A DNA stretch of 64,000 bases. Origin: an uncultured Granulosicoccus sp. (GTDB lineage Bacteria; Pseudomonadota; Gammaproteobacteria; Granulosicoccales; Granulosicoccaceae). The position numbers and the translations under genes are program-made. How positions within the stretch are numbered: position 1 is the first letter of the stretch; every line of letters begins with the position of its first letter. This document shows, one piece after another, positions 36,463-44,972 of the stretch. The DNA lies in NCBI GenBank assembly GCA_947492525.1, contig CANLNQ010000020.1, positions 1-64,000 on the forward strand, written 5' to 3'. The notes below the pieces were generated by a model, which ran no database searches, had not been told where the DNA came from, and saw nothing but the letters and a program-made list of their open reading frames with translations.

Positions 36463-37779
36463 TCAGCCGCGAATCAGATCGATCTGCGTCTGTGCAGCGG
36501 CGTTGGCTTCATCCAGTGCTTCCTGCGGAGTCTTCTGACCCAGAACAGCCTGTTGAATCGCGGTTCCAAGGGCCGACTCGATGGCCGACACACCGATGAA
36601 CCGTGGCATGGGGGCACCGCCCTTGAACAGGGTTCCTGCATCGTAGGAAGACACCCAGTTGGGCCAGGCCTCTTTCAGCTCGGGGTTGTCCCAGGCTGCC
36701 TTGCCTGCCGGTATGCGGGCGATTTCAGGTTGCCCACCCCAGATTTCCAGCTGTGGGTTCTGCGACCAGAAGTCGATGTATTCCAGTGCCGCTTCGGGGT
36801 TCTTCGACCGAGATGAGATCATGAGCATTGCAGTACCATCCATGATCGCGCTGACAGGCTCATAACTGCCACTGGGCTTGTCCGGCCGCGGAAAAGGTAC
36901 ACCCGTCCAACGAACATCCTCGTTCACCCCCCAGGGAGTATTGAGCCATGACAGTCCTATCCACATGGCCGAACGTCCCTGGCCGAACAGTTGCGCAGTG
37001 TCGCGGAAGAACGTCTCGGTCAGAGAGGTAGCGGCCGGTGTCGATCCATCGGCAATCAGATCGATGTAGAGCTGCAGCGCGTCGACCACACCCTTGTCGT
37101 TCAAGGTAACCTTGCCGCTCTCCTCATCGAAGATACGGCCACCATTGGCGTAGGCCAGACCTTCGAAAATGTTGATATCCACTGGCGCCGTTGTCGCTGG
37201 AAAAGCGATACCGGGGCGATCCGGCTTTGTCATGGCCTTGGCGTATTCACGCAGCTCATCCCAGGTTTCCGGAGGCCTGTCGAAACCGGCCTCTTCCATG
37301 GCATCAAGATTGATGGCAAGGAAACTGGCCATGTCGACGTAGGTCGGCAATGCATAGAGCTTGCCCTCGTGAACGCCCGACTGATAGACCTCTGGCACGA
37401 TCCGCTCTTTCCAGCCTTCTATCCTGCTACCGGCAATATCGTCTAGCGGCTGCAGCATGCCGAAACCTGCAAATTCGGGAATATCCTGGCCGAATGCGAT
37501 GACCACATCGGCAACGCGATTGGTCTGGAAGCCAGCCAGAATCTTCTGACGACGGATCTGCCCATTGAAGTAGGAGTAGTTGAGATTGATATCCGGATTG
37601 GCTTGCGAGAACACATCGTTGCGTTGCGCCCAGACCTCCACTTCCTGCGGAGTGCCTCCGAACTTCCAGACCGATACGTCTCCGCCAGCTGCGTGAGCGC
37701 GGCTGAACGGCAGGAATGCAGCGGCACCCGCCGCTGCGGTAGCGCCCAGAAACTGGCGACGATTGATTGATGGCGACAT
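36463..37779 (-). CDS. Sugar-binding extracellular protein (CUT1, Tat signal)
   Basis: A 438-residue family 1 solute-binding protein. The N-terminus is a twin-arginine signal (SINRRQFLGATAAAGAAAFLP), then GGDVSVWKFGGTPQEVE, with the usual two-lobe sequence features and a C-terminal EALDEANAAAQTQID. It captures the sugar or sugar acid for the importer. It is the first gene of an eight-gene minus-strand operon (to 30100) and is transcribed from the intergenic region holding two 16-bp operators. Confidence 0.93.
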   Translation of the reverse strand: MSPSINRRQFLGATAAAGAAAFLPFSRAHAAGGDVSVWKFGGTPQEVEVWAQRNDVFSQANPDINLNYSYFNGQIRRQKILAGFQTNRVADVVIAFGQDIPEFAGFGMLQPLDDIAGSRIEGWKERIVPEVYQSGVHEGKLYALPTYVDMASFLAINLDAMEEAGFDRPPETWDELREYAKAMTKPDRPGIAFPATTAPVDINIFEGLAYANGGRIFDEESGKVTLNDKGVVDALQLYIDLIADGSTPAATSLTETFFRDTAQLFGQGRSAMWIGLSWLNTPWGVNEDVRWTGVPFPRPDKPSGSYEPVSAIMDGTAMLMISSRSKNPEAALEYIDFWSQNPQLEIWGGQPEIARIPAGKAAWDNPELKEAWPNWVSSYDAGTLFKGGAPMPRFIGVSAIESALGTAIQQAVLGQKTPQEALDEANAAAQTQIDLIRG

Positions 37780-37834
37780 TTTCTTCCCCTCTGGAGCCTA
37801 TGTGGCGAATTCGAGAAATCTTGCGATTAACGAA

Positions 37835-37893
37835 TGACATACGAATATCATTGCGTGTAGACTGACGTTAATGCAAATGACATTCGTATGTCA
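37835..37893. promoter_or_regulatory. Paired LacI-type operators in the divergent sugar promoter
   Basis: Two 16-bp near-palindromes: 37835-37850 (reads TGATATTCGTATGTCA on the minus strand) and 37878-37893 (TGACATTCGTATGTCA on the plus strand, a perfect 6-bp palindrome around TCGT). Centres are 43 bp apart, about four helical turns, which suits looping or cooperative binding. They lie between the binding-protein gene (minus) and the Gfo/Idh gene (plus). Related sites precede the LacI gene. Confidence 0.72.
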
Positions 37894-38039
37894 ATGCATA
37901 TCGCAAATTGATTTCAATCGTCGGAACTGGCAGTGCCGATACGCTTGATGAACTATTTGCCCGGACGCGAAGGCCGGGTGTCCGAACCATCAAGACAGGC
38001 AATCGACCGGTAGACGACCGTTAGCTGAGGCAAGATTCA

Positions 38040-39092
38040 ATGATCAAGGCGGCAATCATCGGCGCAGGGCATTTCGCCTATCGCATGCACATCCCGGTTC
38101 TGGCCAATCGCTCTGAAGTAGAGCTGGACTCGGTGTGTCGCCTCGGCGCTCAGGAGCTGGCACTGATACAGCAAGAATTCGGTTTCGCCTTCGCCACCGA
38201 AGACTGGCAGGAGATTCTGGAGCGGGATATCGACATCGCCATCATCTCCTCCCCTCACCACCTGCATCATGAGCAGGCCCGGGCGTTTCTCCAGAAGGGC
38301 TGCCACGTGCTGGTGGAAAAGCCGATGTGTTTGGAGCCCGAAGATGCCTGGGACCTGGTACGAGTGGCAGAAGATGCAGGCCGGGAGCTACTGGTTGCCT
38401 ATGGTTGGAACTACAAGCCGGGGCTTGATGAAATGCGCGACATGGTGGCGCAGATCGGCGACATCGAACACGTCGTCTGTCACATGGCATCGTTCACCAG
38501 AAGTATTTTCTCAGGCGGCGAGCTGGCCAAGTGGCGACACATCGCCATACAACCCGAACGCAGCACCTGGGAGGCTCCCGAACAGGGAGGTGGCTATGCC
38601 TATGGCCAGCTTTCGCATGCCTTGGGCATCCTGTTCTGGCTGACCGAACTACGCTGCTCGTCGGTCAGGGCAGTCAATTTTCACGCACCCTCCTCCATCG
38701 ACCTGCACGACGCCGCCGCCGTGCGATTCGACAACGGTGCCACGGGTGTCTTTTCAGGAAGCTGCGGTGTTCCGCACGGACACGGTTTCGAGGTGGACAT
38801 CAGAATCTACGGCAAGCACGGCTCGGTACTGCTGGATATCGAGACGCAGCGCTTGGTGCTGAAGCTTCCCGACGGGCAGACACAGATCGCCAAGGTGCCC
38901 GACGGCGCCTGGACGTACAGCTGCGAGGGTCCTGCCGACCGATTGGTTGATATCGCCCTGGGTCAAGGACGCAACGAGAGTCCGGGGCATGTCGGAGCGC
39001 GCGCCGTGGAAGCACTTCATGCCATCGTTCAATCCGACAAGGCAGGTGGTGAGGAGCAGCGCATCGACACCGCTCACGAGACTGCGACATGA
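38040..39092 (+). CDS. Gfo/Idh/MocA family dehydrogenase
   Basis: A 350-residue NAD(P)-dependent sugar dehydrogenase. The Rossmann motif AAIIGAGHFAYRMHIP is at residues 3-18, the EKP motif in LVEKPMC at about 97-103, and a GGGYAYGQLSHAL catalytic-lysine/histidine region follows. It would oxidise the sugar (or a keto intermediate). It heads the plus-strand half of the cluster and overlaps the lactonase gene by 4 bp. Confidence 0.88.
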   Translation: MIKAAIIGAGHFAYRMHIPVLANRSEVELDSVCRLGAQELALIQQEFGFAFATEDWQEILERDIDIAIISSPHHLHHEQARAFLQKGCHVLVEKPMCLEPEDAWDLVRVAEDAGRELLVAYGWNYKPGLDEMRDMVAQIGDIEHVVCHMASFTRSIFSGGELAKWRHIAIQPERSTWEAPEQGGGYAYGQLSHALGILFWLTELRCSSVRAVNFHAPSSIDLHDAAAVRFDNGATGVFSGSCGVPHGHGFEVDIRIYGKHGSVLLDIETQRLVLKLPDGQTQIAKVPDGAWTYSCEGPADRLVDIALGQGRNESPGHVGARAVEALHAIVQSDKAGGEEQRIDTAHETAT

Positions 39093-40033
39093 CAGATAAA
39101 AGGCAGAACGGCGGCGATTCACTCCATCCTTTTCCGGAAGGAATCGACGTCATCGATGCGCATCATCATTTCCTGGCGCTGAGCAGATTCCCGTTTGACT
39201 GGCTGGCACCGGACACCGGTCCGGGTCGCTTCGGAAGCAAGTCCAGCCTTCGCCGTGATTACCTGCCAGAACACTATCTCAAAGACTTCTCGGGCTTTCG
39301 GCTCACTGGCAGTGTGCATGTACAAGCCAACTGTGGTGCTTCGGATCCAGCAGCGGAAACACGCTGGCTGCAGTCTCTGCACGATGAAACGGGCTGGCCT
39401 TCGGCCATCGTGGGCGAAGCGGATCTACTCGATCCCGATGTTGAACAGCTCATTGAGCGGCATCTCGAGAACCCGGCGCTGCGCGGCATCAGGACACCGG
39501 TAGCCTGGGATGCCGGTGAGCGGTGGCGCATCGCACCTCGGCCTCGGGTAATGGCCGAGACCGGATTCAGGCGCGCCGTATCGCTGCTGGAGGCCAAGGC
39601 ACTCTCCCTGGATGTAGTCATCGTCCCCGAACAGTTCGACGAGCTTGCCGAGCTGGCTGCGGCGCATCCCGCTCAGACCATCGTTGTCAATCATTTCGGG
39701 ACACTGGAACCGGAGCAAGCCGGCAATATACAAGCCTGGTATCCAGGGATCGACTTGCTGAGCAACCTCCCCAATGTCTACATGAAGCTGTCAGGCCTGT
39801 GGACCATAGACAGGGACTGGAACCCCTCGGTGATTCAGCCATTCGTAGATCACCTGCTGGAGCATATCGGAAGCGAGCGCATCCTCTACGGGTCGAACCT
39901 GCCGATTGAATCGGTAAACTGCCCGCTTGCGCGCCAGATGTCACAGCTGCGCAGGATACTCATGAAGTGCTCTCCTTCGGATCTGCGCAATATCTTTTCA
40001 GATACTGCAAGGCGCGTGTACCGGATCGCCTGA
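39089..40033 (+). CDS. Amidohydrolase family lactonase (COG3618 type)
   Basis: A 314-residue TIM-barrel amidohydrolase. VIDAHHHFLALSRFPFDWL near residue 20 gives the HxH metal pair, IVVNHFGT the third histidine, and the C-terminal RILYGSNLPI the aspartate/serine region. Relatives include L-fucono-lactonase and 2-pyrone-4,6-dicarboxylate lactonase, so hydrolysis of the aldonolactone formed by the dehydrogenase is likely. ATGA overlap with the preceding gene. Confidence 0.85.
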   Translation: MTDKRQNGGDSLHPFPEGIDVIDAHHHFLALSRFPFDWLAPDTGPGRFGSKSSLRRDYLPEHYLKDFSGFRLTGSVHVQANCGASDPAAETRWLQSLHDETGWPSAIVGEADLLDPDVEQLIERHLENPALRGIRTPVAWDAGERWRIAPRPRVMAETGFRRAVSLLEAKALSLDVVIVPEQFDELAELAAAHPAQTIVVNHFGTLEPEQAGNIQAWYPGIDLLSNLPNVYMKLSGLWTIDRDWNPSVIQPFVDHLLEHIGSERILYGSNLPIESVNCPLARQMSQLRRILMKCSPSDLRNIFSDTARRVYRIA

Positions 40034-40096
40034 TGAAACGGCAATACCCTTTTTCAACAAGTCTGGAGACTGCTCTCACCACCTCGAGTTCGCTCA

Positions 40097-40146
40097 TCGA
40101 GTATTCGTATCTTGACGACAATCTGCCCGATGATACTCGTATATCA
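40097..40146 (+). promoter_or_regulatory. LacI-type operator(s) upstream of the regulator gene
   Basis: TGATACTCGTATATCA at 40131-40146 is a variant of the 16-bp operator found at 37835 and 37878. A second, weaker match with the core ATTCGTAT lies near 40102-40109. Both are upstream of the LacI start at 40230, pointing to autoregulation. Confidence 0.6.
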
Positions 40147-40229
40147 TCGGCATTGGCACGTCACTTTCCGGATGATATGCTGCTATCGTCTTTCAGCCTG
40201 TCAAGGCCAGCCTGCACGCAATTCATCAC

Positions 40230-41258
40230 ATGAAAAAGAACAATAGAAAGGTCACGATGCAGGATGTGGCCAAGGCCTCTGGCCTGTCTCTCATCACGGT
40301 CTCTCGCGCATTGCGCCAGCCAGAGCTGGTACAGCCCCAGACTCGCGAAAAGGTCTTGAGCACCATCAGCGAGATTGGCTATCTACCCAATCTCACAGCA
40401 CGATCTCTGGTATCTCAACGTTCCGGCATGGTGGGCGTGGTCGTGCCGATCCTGGCCAGCTCCCTGTTTGCCGACTTCGCGCAAGGGGTGGCAGCCCAAC
40501 TGCGCCAGCACGACTGCCAGATGCTGCTGGGTGTCAGCAATCGCTCGGTTGACGATGAATTCGAGGTCATAAAGACCTTCATGGCCCGCCAGGCCGACGC
40601 CCTGATCGTGACCGGCTTTACCCATACCGATGCCTGCCGTGAGTTGCTGCTCAACTTCAACGGGCCAGTGGTGGAGACCTGGAACCTCAGACCCGATGCC
40701 ATCGACATGTGCGTCGGCTATGACAACTTCAAGGCATCAGGCGCCATGACTCGCTATCTGATATCGAAAGGCTATCAACGAATCGCCATGGTTGGTGGTG
40801 CCTTCGAGAACAACGACCAGGCTACCGATCGACGAGATGGCTTCCTCTCCGCCATGGCCGAGGCAGGTGTCAGTGTTGCACCAGAATATGTCGTCTCCGT
40901 ACCCAACCCGACAACCATTGCCAGTGGCAGAGATGCCTTATTGGAACTGATGAAAGGCAGCAACAGGCCCGATGCAATCTTTTTTCAAGCAGAAATTCCG
41001 GCACACGGTGCAATGATGGCATGCCTTGCGAATGGCTACTCGGTACCCGGTGACATCGCCCTGGCAGGCTTCGGCGATCTGAGCCTGTCCGAGCATTTTC
41101 CCGTACCACTGACCACCGTTCGGCTGAAGGCCCACGATCTGGGATCCAGGGCGGCCAGCATGGTCATGACTGAACTCAATCGCGATACAGACGATGACCA
41201 CTCAAGCGCTCGGCAGTACGACATCGGATTTGAAATCATAGAAAGGCAGAGCGCATGA
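40230..41258 (+). CDS. LacI family transcriptional repressor of the sugar cluster
   Basis: A 342-residue LacI/GalR regulator. The HTH is TMQDVAKASGLSLITVSRALRQPELVQPQ (residues 9-37); a periplasmic-binding-like effector domain follows (RSGMVGVVVPILASSLFADFAQG, then GFGDLSLSEHFPVPLTTVRL). Shared palindromes upstream of this gene and between the divergent operons make it the probable regulator of both. The inducer is likely the sugar or an early intermediate. Confidence 0.92.
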   Translation: MKKNNRKVTMQDVAKASGLSLITVSRALRQPELVQPQTREKVLSTISEIGYLPNLTARSLVSQRSGMVGVVVPILASSLFADFAQGVAAQLRQHDCQMLLGVSNRSVDDEFEVIKTFMARQADALIVTGFTHTDACRELLLNFNGPVVETWNLRPDAIDMCVGYDNFKASGAMTRYLISKGYQRIAMVGGAFENNDQATDRRDGFLSAMAEAGVSVAPEYVVSVPNPTTIASGRDALLELMKGSNRPDAIFFQAEIPAHGAMMACLANGYSVPGDIALAGFGDLSLSEHFPVPLTTVRLKAHDLGSRAASMVMTELNRDTDDDHSSARQYDIGFEIIERQSA

Positions 41259-41435
41259 GGCAGATGAACCTCGGGCGCGCGCCTTCAATGCACTCGCACA
41301 GACGCGAGCAACGGCTCGATTACCAGGACCAGCGTGAATGCTGGTCCACCACCGACTCGGCAGAGCATCAGACTCAACGGCCTGTTATCAGTCAATCTCA
41401 CCACAACCCTTCAACTCTCACCAGGGATATTCAAC

Positions 41436-42173
41436 ATGGCATTCAATGATCAAACAGCCGTCATCACCGGCGGCGCTCAAGGCATCGGAGGCGCAGTGGC
41501 GGAAGAACTGGCCAAGGCAGGCGTCCGCGTGGCCCTTTGGGATATGGATGAATCCCTGGCAAGCCAGAAAGCCGAGAGCATCGGGGGCGGCGCGATTGCC
41601 GTGTCTGCCGATGTCTCTGACTGGAGCAGTGTCGAGCAGGCCATTGCCAGGACAGAAGAAGCCTTCGGCCGAGTGGATATCATGGTCAATTCGGCAGGTA
41701 TTGCCGGCAGCAACGGACCGTTGGCCGACTACTCCGTGGAAGAATTCAAACAGATCGTCGACGTCAATCTGCTGGGTACATTCCACGTCAACCGCGCTGT
41801 GGTTCCCCTGATGCGAAAGCACGGCTATGGCAGGATCGTCAACGTTGCATCCGTTGCAGGCAAGGAGGGTAATCCGAACGCATCAGCGTATTCCGCCTCC
41901 AAGGCTGCGGTCATCGGATTGACGAAGTCCCTGGGCAAGGAGCTTGCCGACATGGATATCGCTGTCAACTGCGTGACCCCCGCAGCTGCACGCACCCGAA
42001 TTTTCGACCAGATGGCGCAGGAACATATCGACTACATGCTCTCCAAGATACCCCGCGGTCGTTTTCTGGAACTGTCCGAGGCCGCCTCCATGATCGTCTG
42101 GCTGTGCTCACGGGAGAACAGTTTCACCACAGCCGGTGTTTTCGACCTCTCCGGTGGCAGAGCAACCTACTGA
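41436..42173 (+). CDS. SDR family sugar dehydrogenase
   Basis: A 245-residue short-chain dehydrogenase. TGGAQGIGG (cofactor), NSAGIAG, NVASVAGK and YSASK (catalytic Tyr and Lys, about 152-156) are present, and the C-terminus reads VFDLSGGRATY, seen in SDRs of L-fucose/L-rhamnose and 2-keto-3-deoxy-acid catabolism. The ATG at 41436 is preceded by CAGGGA; an in-frame ATG at 41334 adds unlikely residues. It lies 177 bp after the LacI gene. Confidence 0.87.
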   Translation: MAFNDQTAVITGGAQGIGGAVAEELAKAGVRVALWDMDESLASQKAESIGGGAIAVSADVSDWSSVEQAIARTEEAFGRVDIMVNSAGIAGSNGPLADYSVEEFKQIVDVNLLGTFHVNRAVVPLMRKHGYGRIVNVASVAGKEGNPNASAYSASKAAVIGLTKSLGKELADMDIAVNCVTPAAARTRIFDQMAQEHIDYMLSKIPRGRFLELSEAASMIVWLCSRENSFTTAGVFDLSGGRATY

Positions 42174-42250
42174 CCTTTGCGCCCTGCGGACATGCTGCAA
42201 GCAACGATGCAGTCCGTGGTTGCAGGGCAAGGCAACCTCTCGTCAATAGC

Positions 42251-42298
42251 GCAAGCGCTGATCGCCGGCACGCATTTGCGTGTGGCATCAGCGCTTGC
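42251..42298. terminator. Large hairpin after the sugar SDR gene
   Basis: GCAAGCGCTGAT (42251-42262) pairs perfectly with ATCAGCGCTTGC (42287-42298); inside, GCC/GGC and CACGC (42269-42273)/GCGTG (42278-42282) extend the stem around an ATTT loop. It is 78 bp after the SDR stop and immediately before the 40-bp repeats. It lacks a U-tract, so it is a terminator or a structural element associated with the repeats. Confidence 0.5.
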
Positions 42299-42300
42299 CG

Positions 42301-42455
42301 CAGGTGTCCGCTTTCTCATGGATGTCGAGGCCGTCAATCAGGTGTCCGCTTTCTCACGGATGTCGAGTAGCCCTAGATCAGGTGTCCGCTTTCTCACGGA
42401 TGTCGAGTGGCCCTAGATCAGGTGTCCGATTTCTCACGGACGTGGAGGTCGCGAA
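42301..42455. repeat. Four tandem copies of a 38-40 bp repeat
   Basis: Copies begin at 42301, 42339, 42379 and 42419, each starting CAGGTGTCCGCTTTCTCA and continuing with GGATGTCGAG; the outer copies are the most diverged. They could be remnants of the multi-repeat end of an insertion sequence (several IS families have tandem transposase sites), but no transposase gene remains. There are no unique spacers, so it is not a CRISPR array. Confidence 0.85.
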
Positions 42456-42487
42456 TAGTGCCCAGACATCTACGCGAGAACGACAAC

Positions 42488-43327
42488 TCAGGTACCACTG
42501 TCCGGGTCTGCCTCACGACTCAGCAAGCCATCCACCACCTCCCCCGATATCGACTGTGACAACGGTGAGAAGTGTCCCTGCTCGAACATCGCGGCAGCCG
42601 CGTCGCGAATGACGCGATGCGTGGCACGCGCCAATGCCGAGCCCAGGGAAATACGCGCGACGCCGGCTGCAGCGAACTGCGCCTGTGTGTATCGGGTGAA
42701 GGGTCCTGCCGCCAGCGCATTCACCGGTAGCGTCGTGGCTGCACAGATGCGGGCCTGATCATCCAGTGTGCCCGGCAGCGGCACGTACACACAATCGGCG
42801 CCCGCTGCCTCATACCCTTGCACCCGTGCCAGCGCTTCATCCAGATCGTACTGCCCGTTCATCACTCCGTCGGCACGAGCCACCAGCACGAAATCGCCCG
42901 GCAATGCGCGTGCTGCCGCACAGGCCGCCCGGATGCGCTCGATGGCAAATTCTCGCTCGTAGGGGGTCGGAGACGGCAGTGCCATGTCTTCAATCGAGAT
43001 TCCGGCAAGACCAACTTCGCAGGCGAGTTTCACGGTCATGGCACACTCATCCGGGTCATCGCCAAAGCCGTTTTCGAAGTCGCCTGAGACCGGTACGCTC
43101 ACAGCAGCGACCAGACTGGCCGCATGCGCCAGCGCCTCATCACGCGTCACCTGCCCCATATCCGGCCGGCCCAGCGTGAAGGCGTGTGCGGCAGAGGACG
43201 TGCCAATGGCTTCAGCGCCAAGTGATTCCAGCATACTGGCCGAGCCGGCATCCCAGGCGTTGGCCAGAATGAAGGGCTTGCCGGGACGGTGCAATTCGCG
43301 AAAATGCGTAGCTGATTTCCTGTTCAT
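42488..43327 (-). CDS. Isocitrate lyase/PEP mutase family protein
   Basis: A 279-residue TIM-barrel protein of the ICL/PEPM family. ILANAWDAGSASMLESLGAEAIGTSSAAHA and VSGDFENGFG (metal site) are characteristic of the PEP-mutase-like carbon-carbon lyase branch; the ICL-specific KKCGH motif is absent. The likely reaction is a C-C cleavage of a small 2-hydroxy- or phosphono-acid, but the substrate is unknown. The ATG at 43327 is chosen because family sequence starts there and GGAGAC precedes it. Confidence 0.85.
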   Translation of the reverse strand: MNRKSATHFRELHRPGKPFILANAWDAGSASMLESLGAEAIGTSSAAHAFTLGRPDMGQVTRDEALAHAASLVAAVSVPVSGDFENGFGDDPDECAMTVKLACEVGLAGISIEDMALPSPTPYEREFAIERIRAACAAARALPGDFVLVARADGVMNGQYDLDEALARVQGYEAAGADCVYVPLPGTLDDQARICAATTLPVNALAAGPFTRYTQAQFAAAGVARISLGSALARATHRVIRDAAAAMFEQGHFSPLSQSISGEVVDGLLSREADPDSGT

Positions 43328-43385
43328 GGGATGGTGTCTCCAGTGATGGGGCCCGCAGTCGTTGCTCGAGCTTACCGTGTGGACC

Positions 43386-43616
43386 TCATGCAGTACACCA
43401 CGCACCGGGCCAGCCCGCCGATGAGTCGAAGTGGTGACCAGTAACTACACAAGCAACTACACAAGCAGCCACGCCAGTAGTCACTCCGCCAGCCACTCCA
43501 ACAACCACTCCGACAACCACTCCGACAACCACGATACCGCACCGAGCGACCTGCATCTGCCAGAAAAGCCCCCGTAACGACATTCTGCAAGCCTGATTTG
43601 CCAGCACTTCTTTCAC
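43386..43616 (-). CDS. Possible small valine/glycine-rich membrane peptide
   Basis: A 76-residue frame whose GTG start at 43616 has AGGAG six bases upstream. Its centre is a repetitive hydrophobic stretch (GIVVVGVVVGVVVGVAGG) that could span a membrane. Against it, the DNA there is a degenerate 12-bp repeat (about 43441-43540, units like AACCACTCCGAC), which can create such peptides by chance. No family recognised. Confidence 0.25.
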   Translation of the reverse strand: MKEVLANQACRMSLRGLFWQMQVARCGIVVVGVVVGVVVGVAGGVTTGVAACVVACVVTGHHFDSSAGWPGAWCTA

Positions 43617-43728
43617 GTTAAGCTCCTATAAAACAGGCAGTGCCTACCACGACCATTGATGAACCATTCGAACCGATGAACCGTAGTACACGCCATTCTC
43701 CAGTCCCCTCAGGTGTCAGGTCTGCAAG

Positions 43729-44433
43729 ATGAAAGCAATACTGGTCCTCCTCGCCTCACTGAGCTTTGCTTTTGCACCGCTGCTGACACCGGATTTCGGT
43801 GGCTTCGACCCTGATCGCTATCCGGTACCGCAGGTGGACTCTCCCGTGCAACCGGTCGGTTGGGCGTTTGCCATCTGGGGCATCATCTATCTGCTGCTTA
43901 TCGTTCATGCAGCCATTGGTGTCATCCGCCACAGACATGATGAAGCCTGGCAACGCGGCCGCCTGCCCTTGCTTGTATCACTGGTCATAGGCACTGGCTG
44001 GTTGTCCGTCGCCGCCGTCTCGCCGGTATGGGCAACGATACTCATCATCGTGATGCTGCTCAGTGCACTCCTGTCGCTGTATCGCATGCGCAATGCAAGC
44101 CCGGTATGGGTTGCCATCTGGCCAGTGGCCCTCTATGCAGGCTGGCTCTCGGCTGCCACCTTTGTGTCACTCGGTCTTCTGCTGGCAGGCTATGGCGTGT
44201 TGTCAGCCGCAATGGCGGCCATCGTCGCGCTGGTTGCGGCTACAGCCTTCGCCATCTACAACCAGCTCAAGCTGGCGCAATGGCCTTATGGCGTTGCGGT
44301 GGCTTGGGGTCTGATCGGTATAGCCGTTTCAAATATCGGCGAGCAGGGCCTGATCGCACTGCTGGCCGCCGTCGCAGCCCTTGCCTTGCTGGCGTTGGTT
44401 GCTGTGCAATGGCGCCAGCGGGCAGGCCATTGA
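43729..44433 (+). CDS. TspO/MBR-like tryptophan-rich integral membrane protein
   Basis: A 234-residue, very hydrophobic protein with about seven predicted spans. QPVGWAFAIWGIIYLLL and the WAIWPVALYAGWLSAATF-like segment resemble the tryptophan-rich TspO/MBR family and its larger relatives. Such proteins bind porphyrins or sterol-like ligands and affect stress responses. It is longer than canonical TspO (about 160 residues). DUF3140 follows 30 bp later. Confidence 0.75.
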   Translation: MKAILVLLASLSFAFAPLLTPDFGGFDPDRYPVPQVDSPVQPVGWAFAIWGIIYLLLIVHAAIGVIRHRHDEAWQRGRLPLLVSLVIGTGWLSVAAVSPVWATILIIVMLLSALLSLYRMRNASPVWVAIWPVALYAGWLSAATFVSLGLLLAGYGVLSAAMAAIVALVAATAFAIYNQLKLAQWPYGVAVAWGLIGIAVSNIGEQGLIALLAAVAALALLALVAVQWRQRAGH

Positions 44434-44463
44434 TCCCTTCCATTCATTCCATTGGAGAAGCAG

Positions 44464-44799
44464 ATGTCCTCATCCAAATCCCATGAAGAAATCTGGTCCG
44501 AATGGCGCGACCTGGTCAATATGGCGCCACAAGAGCTGGAAGACTGGCTCGATACCGAAGAATCAAAGTCCGTCGGTGACAACGATGGCGAAGAGAGTAC
44601 CGGGCATGCCTCCGGTCGCCGCATCGTCAAGATAAAGCGAACCAACAAGGACGATATCAGCGACGATCAGTGGGACCACATGGGCAAGGTGGTGGGCTAT
44701 ATCAAGCGGCATCTGTCGCAGGGCGGCCCGGAGAAGGACAAGGAGAGCTCCAACTGGCGCTACTCGCTGATGAATTGGGGACATGACCCGCTGGCATGA
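44464..44799 (+). CDS. DUF3140 family protein
   Basis: A 111-residue charged protein matching DUF3140 (EEIWSEWRDLVNMAPQELEDWL; GRRIVKIKRTNKDDISDDQWDHMGKVVGYIKRHLSQ; NWRYSLMNWGHDPL). Function unknown; members are small DNA- or stress-associated proteins in many bacteria. The ATG at 44464 follows GGAGA by 5 bases. Confidence 0.85.
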   Translation: MSSSKSHEEIWSEWRDLVNMAPQELEDWLDTEESKSVGDNDGEESTGHASGRRIVKIKRTNKDDISDDQWDHMGKVVGYIKRHLSQGGPEKDKESSNWRYSLMNWGHDPLA

Positions 44800-44877
44800 G
44801 CCAGATTCACCAAGCACTGACGAATCTGCTCGGCAAAAGTGCAAAGCGCAGGGAGCGAGGCAGGCCGAAAGGTAGAA

Positions 44878-44907
44878 CGGCGCTGCAAATCTTCATGTGC
44901 AGCGCCG
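44878..44907. terminator. Bidirectional-type hairpin between DUF3140 and rpoS
   Basis: Perfect 10-bp inverted repeat CGGCGCTGCA (44878-44887)/TGCAGCGCCG (44898-44907) with a 10-nt loop, between convergent genes, 65 bp after rpoS's 3' end. No U-tract. Confidence 0.55.
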
Positions 44908-44972
44908 CCAGTAATGATATTCACTGAACGCCGGAGACCATCATGCCGGCCTGTCAGCAGTTCCGCAGGCAA

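Noticed and set aside
42301-42455. CRISPR array
   Set aside because: Direct tandem repeats without unique spacers, and no cas genes.
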